From NCBI GenBank assembly GCA_964604015.1, contig CAZRXF010000012.1, forward strand, positions 124,001-188,000: 64,000 nt of DNA, given 5' to 3'. Shown here one piece after another: positions 16,476 through 25,520 of this stretch. Under the pieces are notes generated by a model, which was not told where the DNA came from, made no database searches, and worked only from the letters and a program-made list of their open reading frames with translations. Origin of the DNA: CANNBR01 sp964604015 (lineage in GTDB: Bacteria > Babelota > Babeliae > Babelales > CAIQNR01). How positions within the stretch are numbered: the first letter of the stretch is position 1; each line of letters opens with the position of its first letter. A program made the translations under genes and the position numbers.

Positions 16476-18212
16476 TTATATGAGTCCCTTGTGTAACAAC
16501 CTTTTTTTCACTTCCAAAAATGATTCGACGAGTGTGCGAACGCGCTCAGAATCATGCTCATCCTGTGCCTGGGAAAGCTTTATTTTGGTAAAGCTTACAA
16601 TTTTTTTCCAGTATTTTTTTTCAAGGAGCAGGAGAAGTTGTTCAGTATCGTACGATTCTTCTTCCTGCGTAAACAGTAACTGGTTAATGGCTGCCCTTTC
16701 TGCGTCAGTAAGGAGTCCAAAAAACGAGTTAAATTGTTGCCCACCCTGCGCGCCGCCTTGCGGCAATTTCTTCACAATTGTCACGAACGGCTCTGGTAAA
16801 TATTCTACGAGGTCCCTCACCCGCTGATTCTCAAGAAGCTCGATCTGATTGAGTATAGCAGAGATAAAATTTTTTTCTAAACCGGAAAGGTCAAAGTCGG
16901 GTTGGTTAGAAACTGAGCTTTCCTGGTGAGAGGCAGGCTCGGTTGGGAATGAGCTTAATTCTTGTCGCAGTGAAGCTAAAGGAAGGCTAAAGACGTCAGC
17001 TGCTCGCTGAAGGAGAATTTCTCGCTTTAATGGGTCTGTCAGCTTTTTGATGACTTCTAAGAAGCTACGGGTGGCCTGAAGTTTAAGGGTAAGTGGCTTC
17101 TTTGCATATTCCTGTCCCAAAGATGACAAAAAGAATTCCAGGACATCCTGAGCCTTTTCGATATGCGTAGAAAGATCATGGTTTGCTTCAAAAAAGGAGG
17201 CGGGATCTTTTGCTTCAGGGATAGTGATTACTTTAATTTCGAGATTGAACTGCCAACACAGTTGGGCAAGCCGTAACGTTGCCTTGTGCCCCGCATCATC
17301 AGAATCATAAAGAACATAGAGGGTGTGCACATGGTGTGAAAGTGCCTTTAAATGTTCTGGAGTGCACGCGGTTCCTAACGTTGCTACGGTATTGGGGTAG
17401 CCGTGTTGAACAAGTGCGATGCAGTCGGTGTATCCCTCAACAAGAAAGGCGCTTGCTGTTTTTTGCATTTCTCGTTTGGCAATGTCAAAACCGAAAAGTA
17501 AGGAACCTTTTTGAAAGAACGTATTTTCTTTTGAGTTGTAATATTTGGATCGTTGATCATCTGCTTTGAAAATTCTGCCACCAAATCCACAGTAGTGACC
17601 AAGGTGATCTTTGATGGGAAACAGAATGCGCCCTTCAAACGGGGAGTAGGTTGTTTTGCCTTCATTGAGAATTCCCGCGTGTATCAGATCTTCGAGTAAA
17701 AAGTTACGAATAGCTGCTTCTTTTAAAAGAGACTTTATCGCTCGTTCACCTTCGGGAAAGTAACCGATTTTGAAAAGGTCGATGCTTTTTGATGAAATGT
17801 TTCGCTGCTGCAGATAGGCAAGGATATTAGGCGCTTTAAGAAGGTGTGTGTGTCCCCATTGTGCTACAAATTCGCAGATGGCAAAGTAACGTTTTTTTTC
17901 ATCAAGTGAGGGAGCAGCTTCTGAGGTAATGCGTTCAGGAAGTTCTATACCATAGCGTTCGGCAAGTTGTTTGGCAGCTTCAATTTGGGAACAATTTTCA
18001 ATTTTACTGACAAACGAAATAACATCACCGCTTGCTTGGCATCCAAAACAATAAAAGATTTCACGATGAGGGCTTACCGTAAAAGAGGCAGTACGTTCGC
18101 TGTGGAAAGGACATTGACCTTTCCAATAATGACCAATTTTTCTAAGGACCGTGTGCTCACTGATAATATCCAGAATAGGAACACGTTCTTTTATGAGGGT
18201 AAAAAGGTTCAT
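16476..18212 (-). CDS. dnaG: DNA primase
   Basis: 578 residues. An N-terminal zinc-binding domain (Cys34, His37, Cys55, Cys58) precedes the RNA polymerase core and a Toprim domain with VEGYTDCIALVQ (acidic Glu) and YDSDDAGHKA (metal-binding DxD). It makes the RNA primers for lagging-strand synthesis. The C-terminal third (about 430-578) is helical and should bind the replicative helicase, as in other DnaG proteins. Its ATG overlaps the lgt stop (ATGA), so translation is coupled. dnaG directly before rpoD is the classical macromolecular-synthesis order. Confidence 0.96.
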   Translation of the reverse strand: MNLFTLIKERVPILDIISEHTVLRKIGHYWKGQCPFHSERTASFTVSPHREIFYCFGCQASGDVISFVSKIENCSQIEAAKQLAERYGIELPERITSEAAPSLDEKKRYFAICEFVAQWGHTHLLKAPNILAYLQQRNISSKSIDLFKIGYFPEGERAIKSLLKEAAIRNFLLEDLIHAGILNEGKTTYSPFEGRILFPIKDHLGHYCGFGGRIFKADDQRSKYYNSKENTFFQKGSLLFGFDIAKREMQKTASAFLVEGYTDCIALVQHGYPNTVATLGTACTPEHLKALSHHVHTLYVLYDSDDAGHKATLRLAQLCWQFNLEIKVITIPEAKDPASFFEANHDLSTHIEKAQDVLEFFLSSLGQEYAKKPLTLKLQATRSFLEVIKKLTDPLKREILLQRAADVFSLPLASLRQELSSFPTEPASHQESSVSNQPDFDLSGLEKNFISAILNQIELLENQRVRDLVEYLPEPFVTIVKKLPQGGAQGGQQFNSFFGLLTDAERAAINQLLFTQEEESYDTEQLLLLLEKKYWKKIVSFTKIKLSQAQDEHDSERVRTLVESFLEVKKRLLHKGLI

Positions 18213-18997
18213 GCGCGTATTGACCGTGATGAACGGTTGAAAAGTGTTGTGTGTGTGGCTGTCAGGAGAATGATCACGCCGGCAATGCCTGTTCCTACTG
18301 CTGCTAATTGAGAGAAGGAAAGGTTGGTTGCAACGAAGGTGCGGTCTGCCCGTAAGAAGTCTACTAAGAATCGTTCAGTGCTCATGAGCGTGAGATAGAG
18401 ACCAAAAAGTTGTCCGGTTTTTGTACATTTTTTTTGTCCCCAGAGGATCAAAAACAAAAACAGAAGGAATTCAAGGCCTGCACTATACAGTTGTGTTGGA
18501 TGAATCGAATAGTCCGTAGGGGCAAGGCATTCAGGGTTGGTGTACGTAACGGCATACCACCCATTAGTTGGTAATCCATAGCAACAGCCAGCAAAGAAAC
18601 ATCCTAAGCGTGAGATGGCAAAGGTGAGGGGAATGAAGATACAGGCTCGATCGAACGAAGCTATGATAGGTAAGCGATGGCGATACATGTAGGAACCAAC
18701 AACCAAAGGGACTGCAATAAAAGCACCCAGTACTGAAAAACCTGCATTCCAAAATGCAAAAAGATCTGATGAACAGTCACCATCTACGAGCATCTCAAAA
18801 ATGAATAAAAGTTTGCCTCCAGCAATGCCTGATGCTATTCCCAGCCCAACCAAAAAGAAGAGTTGATCAAGGGAGAGCAGTGTTTGCATTTTTTTATCAC
18901 GAGCAAGACCTAGGAGGGCGACAACCACGCCAACCGCAATCATAGTGCCGTAAATGTGAAAAGAGAGAGGTCCAAAAAGGTGTATGCTCAGGGGCAT
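18209..18997 (-). CDS. lgt: Prolipoprotein diacylglyceryl transferase
   Basis: 262 residues, seven hydrophobic segments. Transfers diacylglycerol from phosphatidylglycerol to the lipobox cysteine, the first step of lipoprotein maturation; lspA at 42214 encodes the next step and lipobox proteins occur at 46525 and 49652. The signature RLGCFFAGCCYGLPTNG matches the GCCYG branch of the family, and LRADR near the end holds a conserved arginine. The position of E. coli His103 is Leu here (AGFSVLGAF), but that site varies in this branch. It starts 8 bases after mnmG. Confidence 0.95.
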   Translation of the reverse strand: MPLSIHLFGPLSFHIYGTMIAVGVVVALLGLARDKKMQTLLSLDQLFFLVGLGIASGIAGGKLLFIFEMLVDGDCSSDLFAFWNAGFSVLGAFIAVPLVVGSYMYRHRLPIIASFDRACIFIPLTFAISRLGCFFAGCCYGLPTNGWYAVTYTNPECLAPTDYSIHPTQLYSAGLEFLLFLFLILWGQKKCTKTGQLFGLYLTLMSTERFLVDFLRADRTFVATNLSFSQLAAVGTGIAGVIILLTATHTTLFNRSSRSIRA

Positions 18998-19005
18998 AAA
19001 AGGCC

Positions 19006-20811
19006 TTATTTTTGTAACAGTTTTACTTTTAAAATGAGTAGAGACAACGCTGCAGGTGTCATGCCAGGGATGATACTTGCTTGTGCTATGGTCTCTGGTC
19101 GGTGACGTGTTAATTTTTGCCGTAATTCCATAGAAAGTCCATCGGTAGTTAGATAATCGAAATCAGACGGCAAGCGCATTGCTTGGTAGCGCTTAAGGCG
19201 TTCAACTTCTAACTGTTCGCGTTCAATATACGGACCATACTTGATGGATGCTTGAATTGTCTGGCAAGCCCGAGGGGAAAGTTTTTTGCCTGTGAGTGCC
19301 AGTACCGTTTCTTGCGACTTTGTGTTGTCTCCGAAATGATGGAGAAGGTCCGAATGTTTATGTGCTGCTTTAAGACTTGCAATGGTCTCTTCGATATGAG
19401 TTCGTTCCGTTGCAAAGTCTTGATAGAACTGTTCAGGGATCAGGCCAATCTGATACGCACGCTCAGTAAGACGTAAGAATGCATTATCTTGTCGAAGAGT
19501 AAGTCGATGTTCAGCTCGTGAGGTGAACATGCGATACGGTTCATCAACACTGAGTGTTGTAAGGTCATCGATCATGACTCCGATGTATCCTTCCGTTCTA
19601 TCCATAATAAAGGGTGGTTGGCCATGTGCGGTTAACGATGCATTGATACCGGCAACAATTCCTTGTCCAGCGGCCTCTTCATAACCGGTGGTTCCGTTGA
19701 TCTGCCCAGCCAAGAACAATCCCGGGACTGCTTTAACTTCTAACGTTTGTTTCAATTGGTGAGGAAGTACAAAATCGTATTCGATCGCATACCCAGGGCG
19801 TGTGATGATTGCGTTTTCAAAACCTTTAATGGCGCGGATATAGGCTTCTTGTGCTTCAAGCGGTAATGAGGTGGAAAGGCCGTTAGGGTAAATCCAATCG
19901 CTTGAAAGACTTTCTGGTTCTACAAAAATTTGATGCGACGTTTTTTCAGGAAAGCGGGTGATTTTATCTTCGATAGATGGGCAATAGCGTGGGCCAATTC
20001 CCGAGATTTCTTTGCGTAAAATACGTGAAAGATGTGCGTTTTCTCTGATGATATCGTGTACTCGTTCATTGGTGTGAGTGATATAGCAATCAAGTTTTAC
20101 AGTGGTTGTGTGAGGATAGAATTCAAAGAGGTAATCAAGTGCATCTGACTCTTGTTTTTCCATTTTTGAAAAATCGAGCGACTGGCGCAAAAGGCGTGGA
20201 GGTGTTCCTGTTTTAAGTCTGCCCAAGGTAAGACCAAGATTCTTAAGTGACTGTGTTAGTCCAAGAACTGGTTGTTCGTCTTCTCGTCCCGATGGGTAAT
20301 TTTGAAGTCCTACGTGAACGAGCCCATTTAAAAAAGTACCGGTAGTAAGAACGGCTGTTGGGCTGTTAAGTTGTCTACCATCGGCCAGGCGAACACCAAC
20401 AATAGCGCCGCTCTCATTGGTCAAAAGTTCCTCGGCCATTCCTTCAATAATGGTCAGATTTTGAACCTCTTTGAGCCGTCGCTGACTTTCTTTGCTGTAC
20501 GCATCTTTATCGATTTGAAGGCGAAGCCCATGAACGGCAGGGCCTTTAGTGGTGTTGAGCATGCGAACTTGCAGATAGGTTTTTGTGCATAACTCAGGCA
20601 TCAATCCGCCCAATGCTGCTATTTCAAAAACGATATGTCCCTTACCGATTCCCCCAATGGCGGGATTGCAGGGCATATACCCAATCTTTTTTTCAGTAAG
20701 CGTAACAAGAGCAGTTTTTGACCCACGACGTGCTGCCGCATAAGCAGCTTCAACTCCGGCGTGTCCTGCGCCAATAATTACTACATCGAAATCGTATTGA
20801 GTCTTATTCAT
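19006..20811 (-). CDS. mnmG: tRNA uridine-34 carboxymethylaminomethyl modification enzyme, FAD subunit
   Basis: 601 residues, close to the usual 620-630. The N-terminal FAD-binding Rossmann motif is VVIIGAGHAGVEAA; family motifs PRYCPSIEDKI, FLAGQINGTTGYEEAAGQG and the C-terminal tRNA-binding domain (DYLTTDGLSMELRQKL, ASIIPGMTPAAL) are all present. With MnmE it modifies the wobble uridine of several tRNAs. First gene of the apparent operon with lgt, dnaG and rpoD. Confidence 0.97.
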   Translation of the reverse strand: MNKTQYDFDVVIIGAGHAGVEAAYAAARRGSKTALVTLTEKKIGYMPCNPAIGGIGKGHIVFEIAALGGLMPELCTKTYLQVRMLNTTKGPAVHGLRLQIDKDAYSKESQRRLKEVQNLTIIEGMAEELLTNESGAIVGVRLADGRQLNSPTAVLTTGTFLNGLVHVGLQNYPSGREDEQPVLGLTQSLKNLGLTLGRLKTGTPPRLLRQSLDFSKMEKQESDALDYLFEFYPHTTTVKLDCYITHTNERVHDIIRENAHLSRILRKEISGIGPRYCPSIEDKITRFPEKTSHQIFVEPESLSSDWIYPNGLSTSLPLEAQEAYIRAIKGFENAIITRPGYAIEYDFVLPHQLKQTLEVKAVPGLFLAGQINGTTGYEEAAGQGIVAGINASLTAHGQPPFIMDRTEGYIGVMIDDLTTLSVDEPYRMFTSRAEHRLTLRQDNAFLRLTERAYQIGLIPEQFYQDFATERTHIEETIASLKAAHKHSDLLHHFGDNTKSQETVLALTGKKLSPRACQTIQASIKYGPYIEREQLEVERLKRYQAMRLPSDFDYLTTDGLSMELRQKLTRHRPETIAQASIIPGMTPAALSLLILKVKLLQK

Positions 20812-20835
20812 TTTTTTACCTGATTTTACCCACAG

Positions 20836-20869
20836 AAAAACCCCTAGAACAGCGCTGTTCTAAGGGTTT
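20836..20869 (-). terminator. Rho-independent terminator
   Basis: CTTAGAACAG pairs with CTGTTCTAGG around a short loop, followed on the minus strand by TTTTT. It ends the 20930-21466 transcript before mnmG. Confidence 0.85.
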
Positions 20870-20929
20870 AGTGTACAAGAGAGAGAGCCTTTCGGCTAGT
20901 AACCTCCATCTCCCCTCGTTAGAGCTTTT

Positions 20930-21466
20930 TTAGGCGCGTGCTTTAAAGAATTCGTCAGCAACGCCTCTTTGCTTGAAAATAGGGTACTGCTTGATGGCAG
21001 CAAGGAGTGCTTTTTGAGTACGTTGGTCAAGCTTGAGTACGAGATGCTTTGCTTGCTCGAGTGATTTTGTATGTGCCACAATTTCGGCACCTATTGCGGC
21101 ATCGCGCTCAAAGATACCCTTGTCAGGATTACTGTTATTTGCAGCTTGTTCTTTGAAGGATTTGAGCATAGCGGCGATTCCAAATTGTGCTCTTCTGTTC
21201 GTATCAGTTGTTTCTTGGATAACTTGTTCCACTGTTTTAGTGGTAACCGTAGGAATGTGTTCCTTAGGTGTTTCATCTTTTTTTTCTGTAGGGATCGAAG
21301 AACTTTTTGATGGCTTGGAAGCTGAAGTATCTGGGTGACGTTGTTCAGATGACTTTCTTTTCTTGAAAAGAGTTACGTGGCCTACAGACGTGTCTTCATG
21401 AGCTTGTACCGAGGTTGTAAGACAAACAAGGGAAGCCAGCAATGATATAGAAAATACGCATTTCAT
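20930..21466 (-). CDS. Exported hypothetical protein
   Basis: 178 residues from the ATG at 21466 (GAGG 9 bases upstream; a longer frame starts inside that site). Signal peptide about 1-21 (SVQA-HED), a Ser/Lys/Thr/Pro-rich linker about 25-75, then a helical domain about 80-178 (QVIQETTDTNRRAQFGIAAM, KHLVLKLDQRTQKALLAAI). It sits between a well-formed promoter and terminator, so it is an independent transcription unit. No family recognised. Confidence 0.8.
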   Translation of the reverse strand: MKCVFSISLLASLVCLTTSVQAHEDTSVGHVTLFKKRKSSEQRHPDTSASKPSKSSSIPTEKKDETPKEHIPTVTTKTVEQVIQETTDTNRRAQFGIAAMLKSFKEQAANNSNPDKGIFERDAAIGAEIVAHTKSLEQAKHLVLKLDQRTQKALLAAIKQYPIFKQRGVADEFFKARA

Positions 21467-21532
21467 GGTAGAGATCCTCATAATTGAATTGATTTACCTA
21501 ACCTCACACGAGTAAATCAAAGTACCTTATCT

Positions 21533-21560
21533 AGAATACTTATGGAGTCAGGATAGTCAA
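21533..21560 (-). promoter_or_regulatory. Sigma-70 promoter of the 20930-21466 gene
   Basis: On the minus strand TTGACT, 16 bases, TATTCT, giving a leader of about 60 bases before the ATG at 21466. One of the best consensus matches in the window. Confidence 0.65.
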
Positions 21561-21581
21561 AAGCCCCCCTCCCCGGATTTA

Positions 21582-21610
21582 TTGATTTAAGCGGAGGTTC
21601 TCTATATCTT
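21582..21610 (+). promoter_or_regulatory. Putative mraY promoter
   Basis: TTGATT, 17 bases, TATCTT, placing the transcript start about 40 bases before the mraY ATG. Confidence 0.45.
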
Positions 21611-21657
21611 GGTTTTTATTAAGATTCGAAAATAAGCTTGCAAAGGAGTTTTTGCCC

Positions 21658-22725
21658 ATGTTGTACCATCTCGCCTCTGCTTTAAAGGGGTATCTGCCCG
21701 CTCTTAACGTTGTTCACTATATCAGTTTTAGGGCAATGGCAGCTCTTTTAAGCTCTTTGTTTTTTTCGTTATGGTGGGGTAGTTCATTCATACGTTTTTC
21801 GCGAACGTTTTTACGCTCAAAGGCTCGGGAGTTCACGCCACACGCTCACCGAGAAGATAAAAATGATATGCCCACGATGGGGGGAATCTTTATCGTTGGG
21901 GTAGTGGTGGCAACCATGTTTCTATGGGCTCCATTGACCAAACCTGAAGTCTGGCTGTTTCTCCTTTGTCTCATTCTTTTTGCCTGTATCGGAGGATGGG
22001 ATGATTATGCAAAATTAAAGTTCAAAAGGGGTATCAGTGCTTCACTCAAATCTTTTTTGCAGGTTATGGCAGCAGCTTTAGTGGCTATGGTGTGGTACTG
22101 GCTCTGTGCTCCTTCAACAGCCCTGGTCTTTCCCTTTTTTAAAAACCTCCAGCCGGAACTTGGTATTTTTCTCATACCGTGGGCTATCTTTGTCATGGTA
22201 GGAACGAGTAATGCGGTAAATCTAACCGACGGCCTTGATGGCCTTGCTATCGGTTCCTTGATTACCACGTTTGCCACGTTTTCCATCATTTGTTACGCAG
22301 CAGGGCATGCGCTCGTTGCACATTATCTTCATATTCCTTTTGCTGGAACAGCAGAGTTTGCAGTGGCAGGGGGAGCACTTGTCGGAGCATCGTTAGGATT
22401 TTTATGGTACAACACCTACCCGGCTCAGATTTTTATGGGAGATGTTGGTTCCCTTTCTCTTGGTGCAACGCTTGGATTTATGGCACTTGCTTGCAAACAG
22501 GAACTGCTTCTACTCCTGGCTGGTGGTCTTTTTGTTGTTGAAACACTTTCAGTGATTGTGCAGGTACTTTCCTATCGCTATTTAAAACGCCGCATGTTTA
22601 GGATGGCGCCGCTCCACCATCATTTTGAATTACTTGGATGGGGTGAAGCAAAAATCACCGTACGCTTTTGTATCATTTCATTTGTGTTGTGTTTACTGGC
22701 GCTGATGACCCTTAAGTTACGCTGA
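21658..22725 (+). CDS. mraY: Phospho-N-acetylmuramoyl-pentapeptide transferase
   Basis: 355 residues, about ten membrane helices. Makes lipid I from UDP-MurNAc-pentapeptide and undecaprenyl phosphate. Family motifs are present: DMPTMGGIFI, the aspartates of GGWDDYAKLKFKRG, NLTDGLDGLA, FMGDVGSL, and the cytoplasmic APLHHHFELLGW. The ATG at 21658 is preferred (GGAG 9 bases upstream) over an upstream TTG. Here it stands alone rather than in a mur/fts cluster; with murB at 36709 it implies peptidoglycan synthesis. Its end overlaps the convergent transporter by 9 bases. Confidence 0.97.
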   Translation: MLYHLASALKGYLPALNVVHYISFRAMAALLSSLFFSLWWGSSFIRFSRTFLRSKAREFTPHAHREDKNDMPTMGGIFIVGVVVATMFLWAPLTKPEVWLFLLCLILFACIGGWDDYAKLKFKRGISASLKSFLQVMAAALVAMVWYWLCAPSTALVFPFFKNLQPELGIFLIPWAIFVMVGTSNAVNLTDGLDGLAIGSLITTFATFSIICYAAGHALVAHYLHIPFAGTAEFAVAGGALVGASLGFLWYNTYPAQIFMGDVGSLSLGATLGFMALACKQELLLLLAGGLFVVETLSVIVQVLSYRYLKRRMFRMAPLHHHFELLGWGEAKITVRFCIISFVLCLLALMTLKLR

Positions 22726-23979
22726 TCGCTTTTTACTGAAATAAAGAAGTGTTCCTAAAATGACGATGGTGCTGTAAAAGTAGAGCGGTATGATGTTGGT
22801 AAAGATAAAACCACGAATACAAAAACCAATGCCAATGATGCAGCTGAGTACGCCGAGTATGCTGACGGTTGACCGAGAAATCTTGTTGAGTGCAAGGGTG
22901 CTGATTGCATAGGCAGTCATACCAGAAAGTACGCTTGTGTATTGTAGAGGGATTTGCGCTCCTTTTGAAAGTGCAAGAAAACACAGACACAAGAATCCTT
23001 CAGTCAAAATGCAAAAATAGGGAATCTGTGCGCCACTGCAACGAGCAAATGAGGCAGAAGCAGGCAAATAATTGTGTTGTGCAAGTGTGTGCAAATTCCA
23101 TGCGTTACTGAATAAGATTCCATACGCTCCCCCAAGAGCAGAGGCTGCAATGGCAAGAGAAAGCACTGGGGTGAGTACGCCAAGCAATGAAGGAAACGCT
23201 TTTTGTATCAACGCTGGAAACGCATCAACATAATTTGCCTGAGCGGCTAAAGAATCTCCCAGTGCAGCATAGAACAAGAATTGATAGAGCATTAAAAGGG
23301 TCAGTACGACGACGAATGAATAGATGATGGCGCGACTTGCGTTCTTTTGTGGGTTTTCAATGACCTTGCTTAATGAGCAACTTGCTTCAAATCCTAAAAA
23401 ACAAAAAATGACTAAAGGAAGCGAGAGAGGAATACCTTCCCAGATGACCGTTGGGGAAGCAACATGTGCATAATCAAAAAGCCAGAGCCCAACTCCAAGC
23501 GCAAAAAAAAGCGGTACTGATTTGGTAACTAAAAATAGGTACTGAATCCTTTGTCCCAAGCGTCCACTGAACATATTGAGAAAAATGAAAAGGCAAATGA
23601 TAGCTACATCGAGCGTAAAAACAGAAACAGAAGCAAAAACAGGAAAGCTTTTTTGCAAGAACATGTTAAATGCATGAATGCCTAATGTCGGGGTTGCCAG
23701 TTTGCCTACAAAATAACACCAGGTGCTGATAAATCCCCAGTAAGGGCTTAACGTAGCTCCAAACTGGTAGAATGTTCCTTGCTCATAAAAGTCCATGAGG
23801 CGAGCAAGAGACAGGACAAGAGGGAGCATAAGAAGGCCTGCCAATCCATAGAGTAAGGGAGCAAGGCCACCTACTTTCTGCGCCAACATGACGGTGTTGA
23901 TGAACACCCCGGTTCCTAGCATGATGTTGATGTTGACAAACATTGCCGCAAACAAGGAAAGCTTGTGTTGATGAGCCAT
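22717..23979 (-). CDS. APC-family amino acid transporter
   Basis: 420 residues with about twelve membrane helices. The N-terminus has NINIMLGTGVFINTV, the unwound helix-1 G-x-G-x-F pattern of the amino acid/polyamine/organocation superfamily, and IFCFLGFEASCSLSKVIENPQKN matches its helix-6 region. Substrate cannot be read. Amino acid uptake would suit a host-dependent organism. Transcribed convergently to mraY. Confidence 0.9.
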   Translation of the reverse strand: MAHQHKLSLFAAMFVNINIMLGTGVFINTVMLAQKVGGLAPLLYGLAGLLMLPLVLSLARLMDFYEQGTFYQFGATLSPYWGFISTWCYFVGKLATPTLGIHAFNMFLQKSFPVFASVSVFTLDVAIICLFIFLNMFSGRLGQRIQYLFLVTKSVPLFFALGVGLWLFDYAHVASPTVIWEGIPLSLPLVIFCFLGFEASCSLSKVIENPQKNASRAIIYSFVVVLTLLMLYQFLFYAALGDSLAAQANYVDAFPALIQKAFPSLLGVLTPVLSLAIAASALGGAYGILFSNAWNLHTLAQHNYLPASASFARCSGAQIPYFCILTEGFLCLCFLALSKGAQIPLQYTSVLSGMTAYAISTLALNKISRSTVSILGVLSCIIGIGFCIRGFIFTNIIPLYFYSTIVILGTLLYFSKKRSA

Positions 23980-24086
23980 TCCAGTACCCTCGAACTTTAA
24001 AGACCCTATAGAAATACGCTTTTCAGCTATACCATAAACTTTTTAAAGTTACTATTGCGCTTACCGTTGCACGAGTATGATGAGGC

Positions 24087-24821
24087 CTATTTTTGTACTG
24101 ACGCTAGAAATAGGGCGATCGAGCCGGCGACTCCGGCGTTCAAAGATTCGACGTTCCCTCTCATAGGAAGCGTGAGGTGTGTGTCACAGTCAGTGACCCA
24201 TTGGTCGGGAAGTCCATGTGCTTCATTGCCTACAACAAGCAACGTTTTACTGAGGTTCAGTTCTTCGGGTTGTTTGCCTTCTCGTGCAACCAAAGCGCAC
24301 AAAGAGAGATCTTTCTTGTTCTTCACAAGCTCATCCCATGACAGGCGAAAAAGCTGCACGTGGGCCAATGAACCAGCTGTTGCTTGTACTACTTTTGGTG
24401 AGTACGGGTCACAACCTTCAATGATGACAACTGTTTTGTATCCGAAAGCGACTGCAGATCGAATAAGTGTTCCCATATTTCCGGGGTCGGTCACCTGTGC
24501 AAGCACAATGCCTTCCGAAAGTTTAGAAAGGGGTGGCTCAGCAGGAAGAGAGAAAACAGCAAGAATGCCACTAGGACTACTGCTTGCGCTGATGCTTTCC
24601 ATTTGACGAGCAGGAATCGATTCAACCGAAAGATGAGCTGGTAGATGTGCCAATAATTCTAGTTTATTGCTTGCCACATATAAAGCCTGAGGTACAAAGC
24701 TAGCCTCAATAAACGTTGCAATGGTGCGTACGCCTTCTGCAATGAAAAGACGGCTTTCAGCGCGGCCCTTTGGTGAATGTAGGGCGCGTATTTGTTTTAT
24801 AGTTTCAGCAGTAAGAGCCAT
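24087..24821 (-). CDS. TrmH/SpoU-family RNA 2'-O-ribose methyltransferase
   Basis: 244 residues. An N-terminal substrate-binding segment (about 1-90, LFIAEGVRTIATFIEAS) precedes the SPOUT knot domain with motifs DPGNMGTLIRSA, VGNEAHGL and MRGNVESLNAGVAGSI, which form the S-adenosylmethionine pocket and knot. The layout resembles RlmB/TrmH-type rRNA methyltransferases; the exact target nucleotide cannot be read. The stand-alone gene lies 107 bases beyond the transporter start, same strand. Confidence 0.94.
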   Translation of the reverse strand: MALTAETIKQIRALHSPKGRAESRLFIAEGVRTIATFIEASFVPQALYVASNKLELLAHLPAHLSVESIPARQMESISASSSPSGILAVFSLPAEPPLSKLSEGIVLAQVTDPGNMGTLIRSAVAFGYKTVVIIEGCDPYSPKVVQATAGSLAHVQLFRLSWDELVKNKKDLSLCALVAREGKQPEELNLSKTLLVVGNEAHGLPDQWVTDCDTHLTLPMRGNVESLNAGVAGSIALFLASVQK

Positions 24822-24839
24822 TCATGTGTCCTTCAACAT

Positions 24840-24870
24840 AAAAAAAGGGACAGAAAAACTGTCCCTTTAA
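24840..24870 (-). terminator. Rho-independent terminator
   Basis: AAAGGGACAG pairs with CTGTCCCTTT around a five-base loop, with a T run on the minus strand. It ends the exported Ig-like cluster before the methyltransferase gene. Confidence 0.88.
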
Positions 24871-24897
24871 TTCTAACACAAGATCAGAAGCACCGTG

Positions 24898-25161
24898 TTA
24901 TTTCTTTCTTGCTTGTACTTGTACTGCTTGTGTGCTGTTGTTAGTGATTTGCCATTTACCTTTGATTCGTTTTGTTTTTCCGTTTTTTGTTCTTGTAGCT
25001 TGGGTCACTGTAACGCCGGCTGGTACTGTTGGTTGCGTTTTTGAATACACATAGGAAGTTCCACCTGGCTGTACGGTTACAGAGGAGTGCTTGTATTTAG
25101 CTTCTGAGGTTGCAGTAAATCCAAGAGCAAGAAGGGTAAGGGCAAGTAATTGTTTTTTCAT
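24898..25161 (-). CDS. Small exported basic beta-rich protein (Ig-like cluster member 5)
   Basis: 87 residues: signal peptide about 1-21 (TSEA-KYK), then short alternating beta strands rich in Thr, Val, Lys and Gln (VTVQPGGTSYVYS, GKWQITNNSTQAVQVQ). The signal peptide (MKKQLLALTLLALGF) is nearly the same as that of the gene at 25521 (MKKQLFALALISLGY), pointing to duplication. Last gene of the five-gene cluster, followed by a terminator. Function unknown. Confidence 0.78.
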   Translation of the reverse strand: MKKQLLALTLLALGFTATSEAKYKHSSVTVQPGGTSYVYSKTQPTVPAGVTVTQATRTKNGKTKRIKGKWQITNNSTQAVQVQARKK

Positions 25162-25186
25162 AGGTTTTAGTTTTTTTTAGGGGGTT

Positions 25187-25504
25187 TTAGTTTTTTGGTT
25201 CAACGACACGATATGGATGGGCTAGTGCCTCTCCTTTTTTACTTCTTTTGATCATAAGTTTGACGGTACCTGGTTTTTCGCCATGAATCGTCCACAAGCG
25301 GCCACCCTTATTTTTGATGGTGACGATATCGGTCGACTCACCAGGAGCTACTGTTATTTCATGAGCATGTACACGAATGTCATGATCAACTTTTACAGGA
25401 GTTGCCCAGGCATTTTCTTCGTGATGTAAAAAGTTAGGCGTACACAAGGTAGTATTTGCGTATGTTATCGCCCCAAGAACAAGAATACGTAATTGTTTGT
25501 TCAT
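25187..25504 (-). CDS. Small exported beta-rich protein (Ig-like cluster member 4)
   Basis: 105 residues from ATG 25504 (GAGG 8 bases upstream), overlapping no neighbour; the longer frame would run into the previous gene. Signal peptide about 1-20, then HEITVAPGESTDIV and LWTIHGEKPGTVKLMIKRSKKG, a strand-PGT-strand pattern also seen in the two genes upstream. It resembles a small Ig-like or bacterial inhibitor-type beta sandwich, but the assignment is not secure. Confidence 0.75.
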   Translation of the reverse strand: MNKQLRILVLGAITYANTTLCTPNFLHHEENAWATPVKVDHDIRVHAHEITVAPGESTDIVTIKNKGGRLWTIHGEKPGTVKLMIKRSKKGEALAHPYRVVEPKN

Positions 25505-25520
25505 TCTCGTTTCCTCTTTT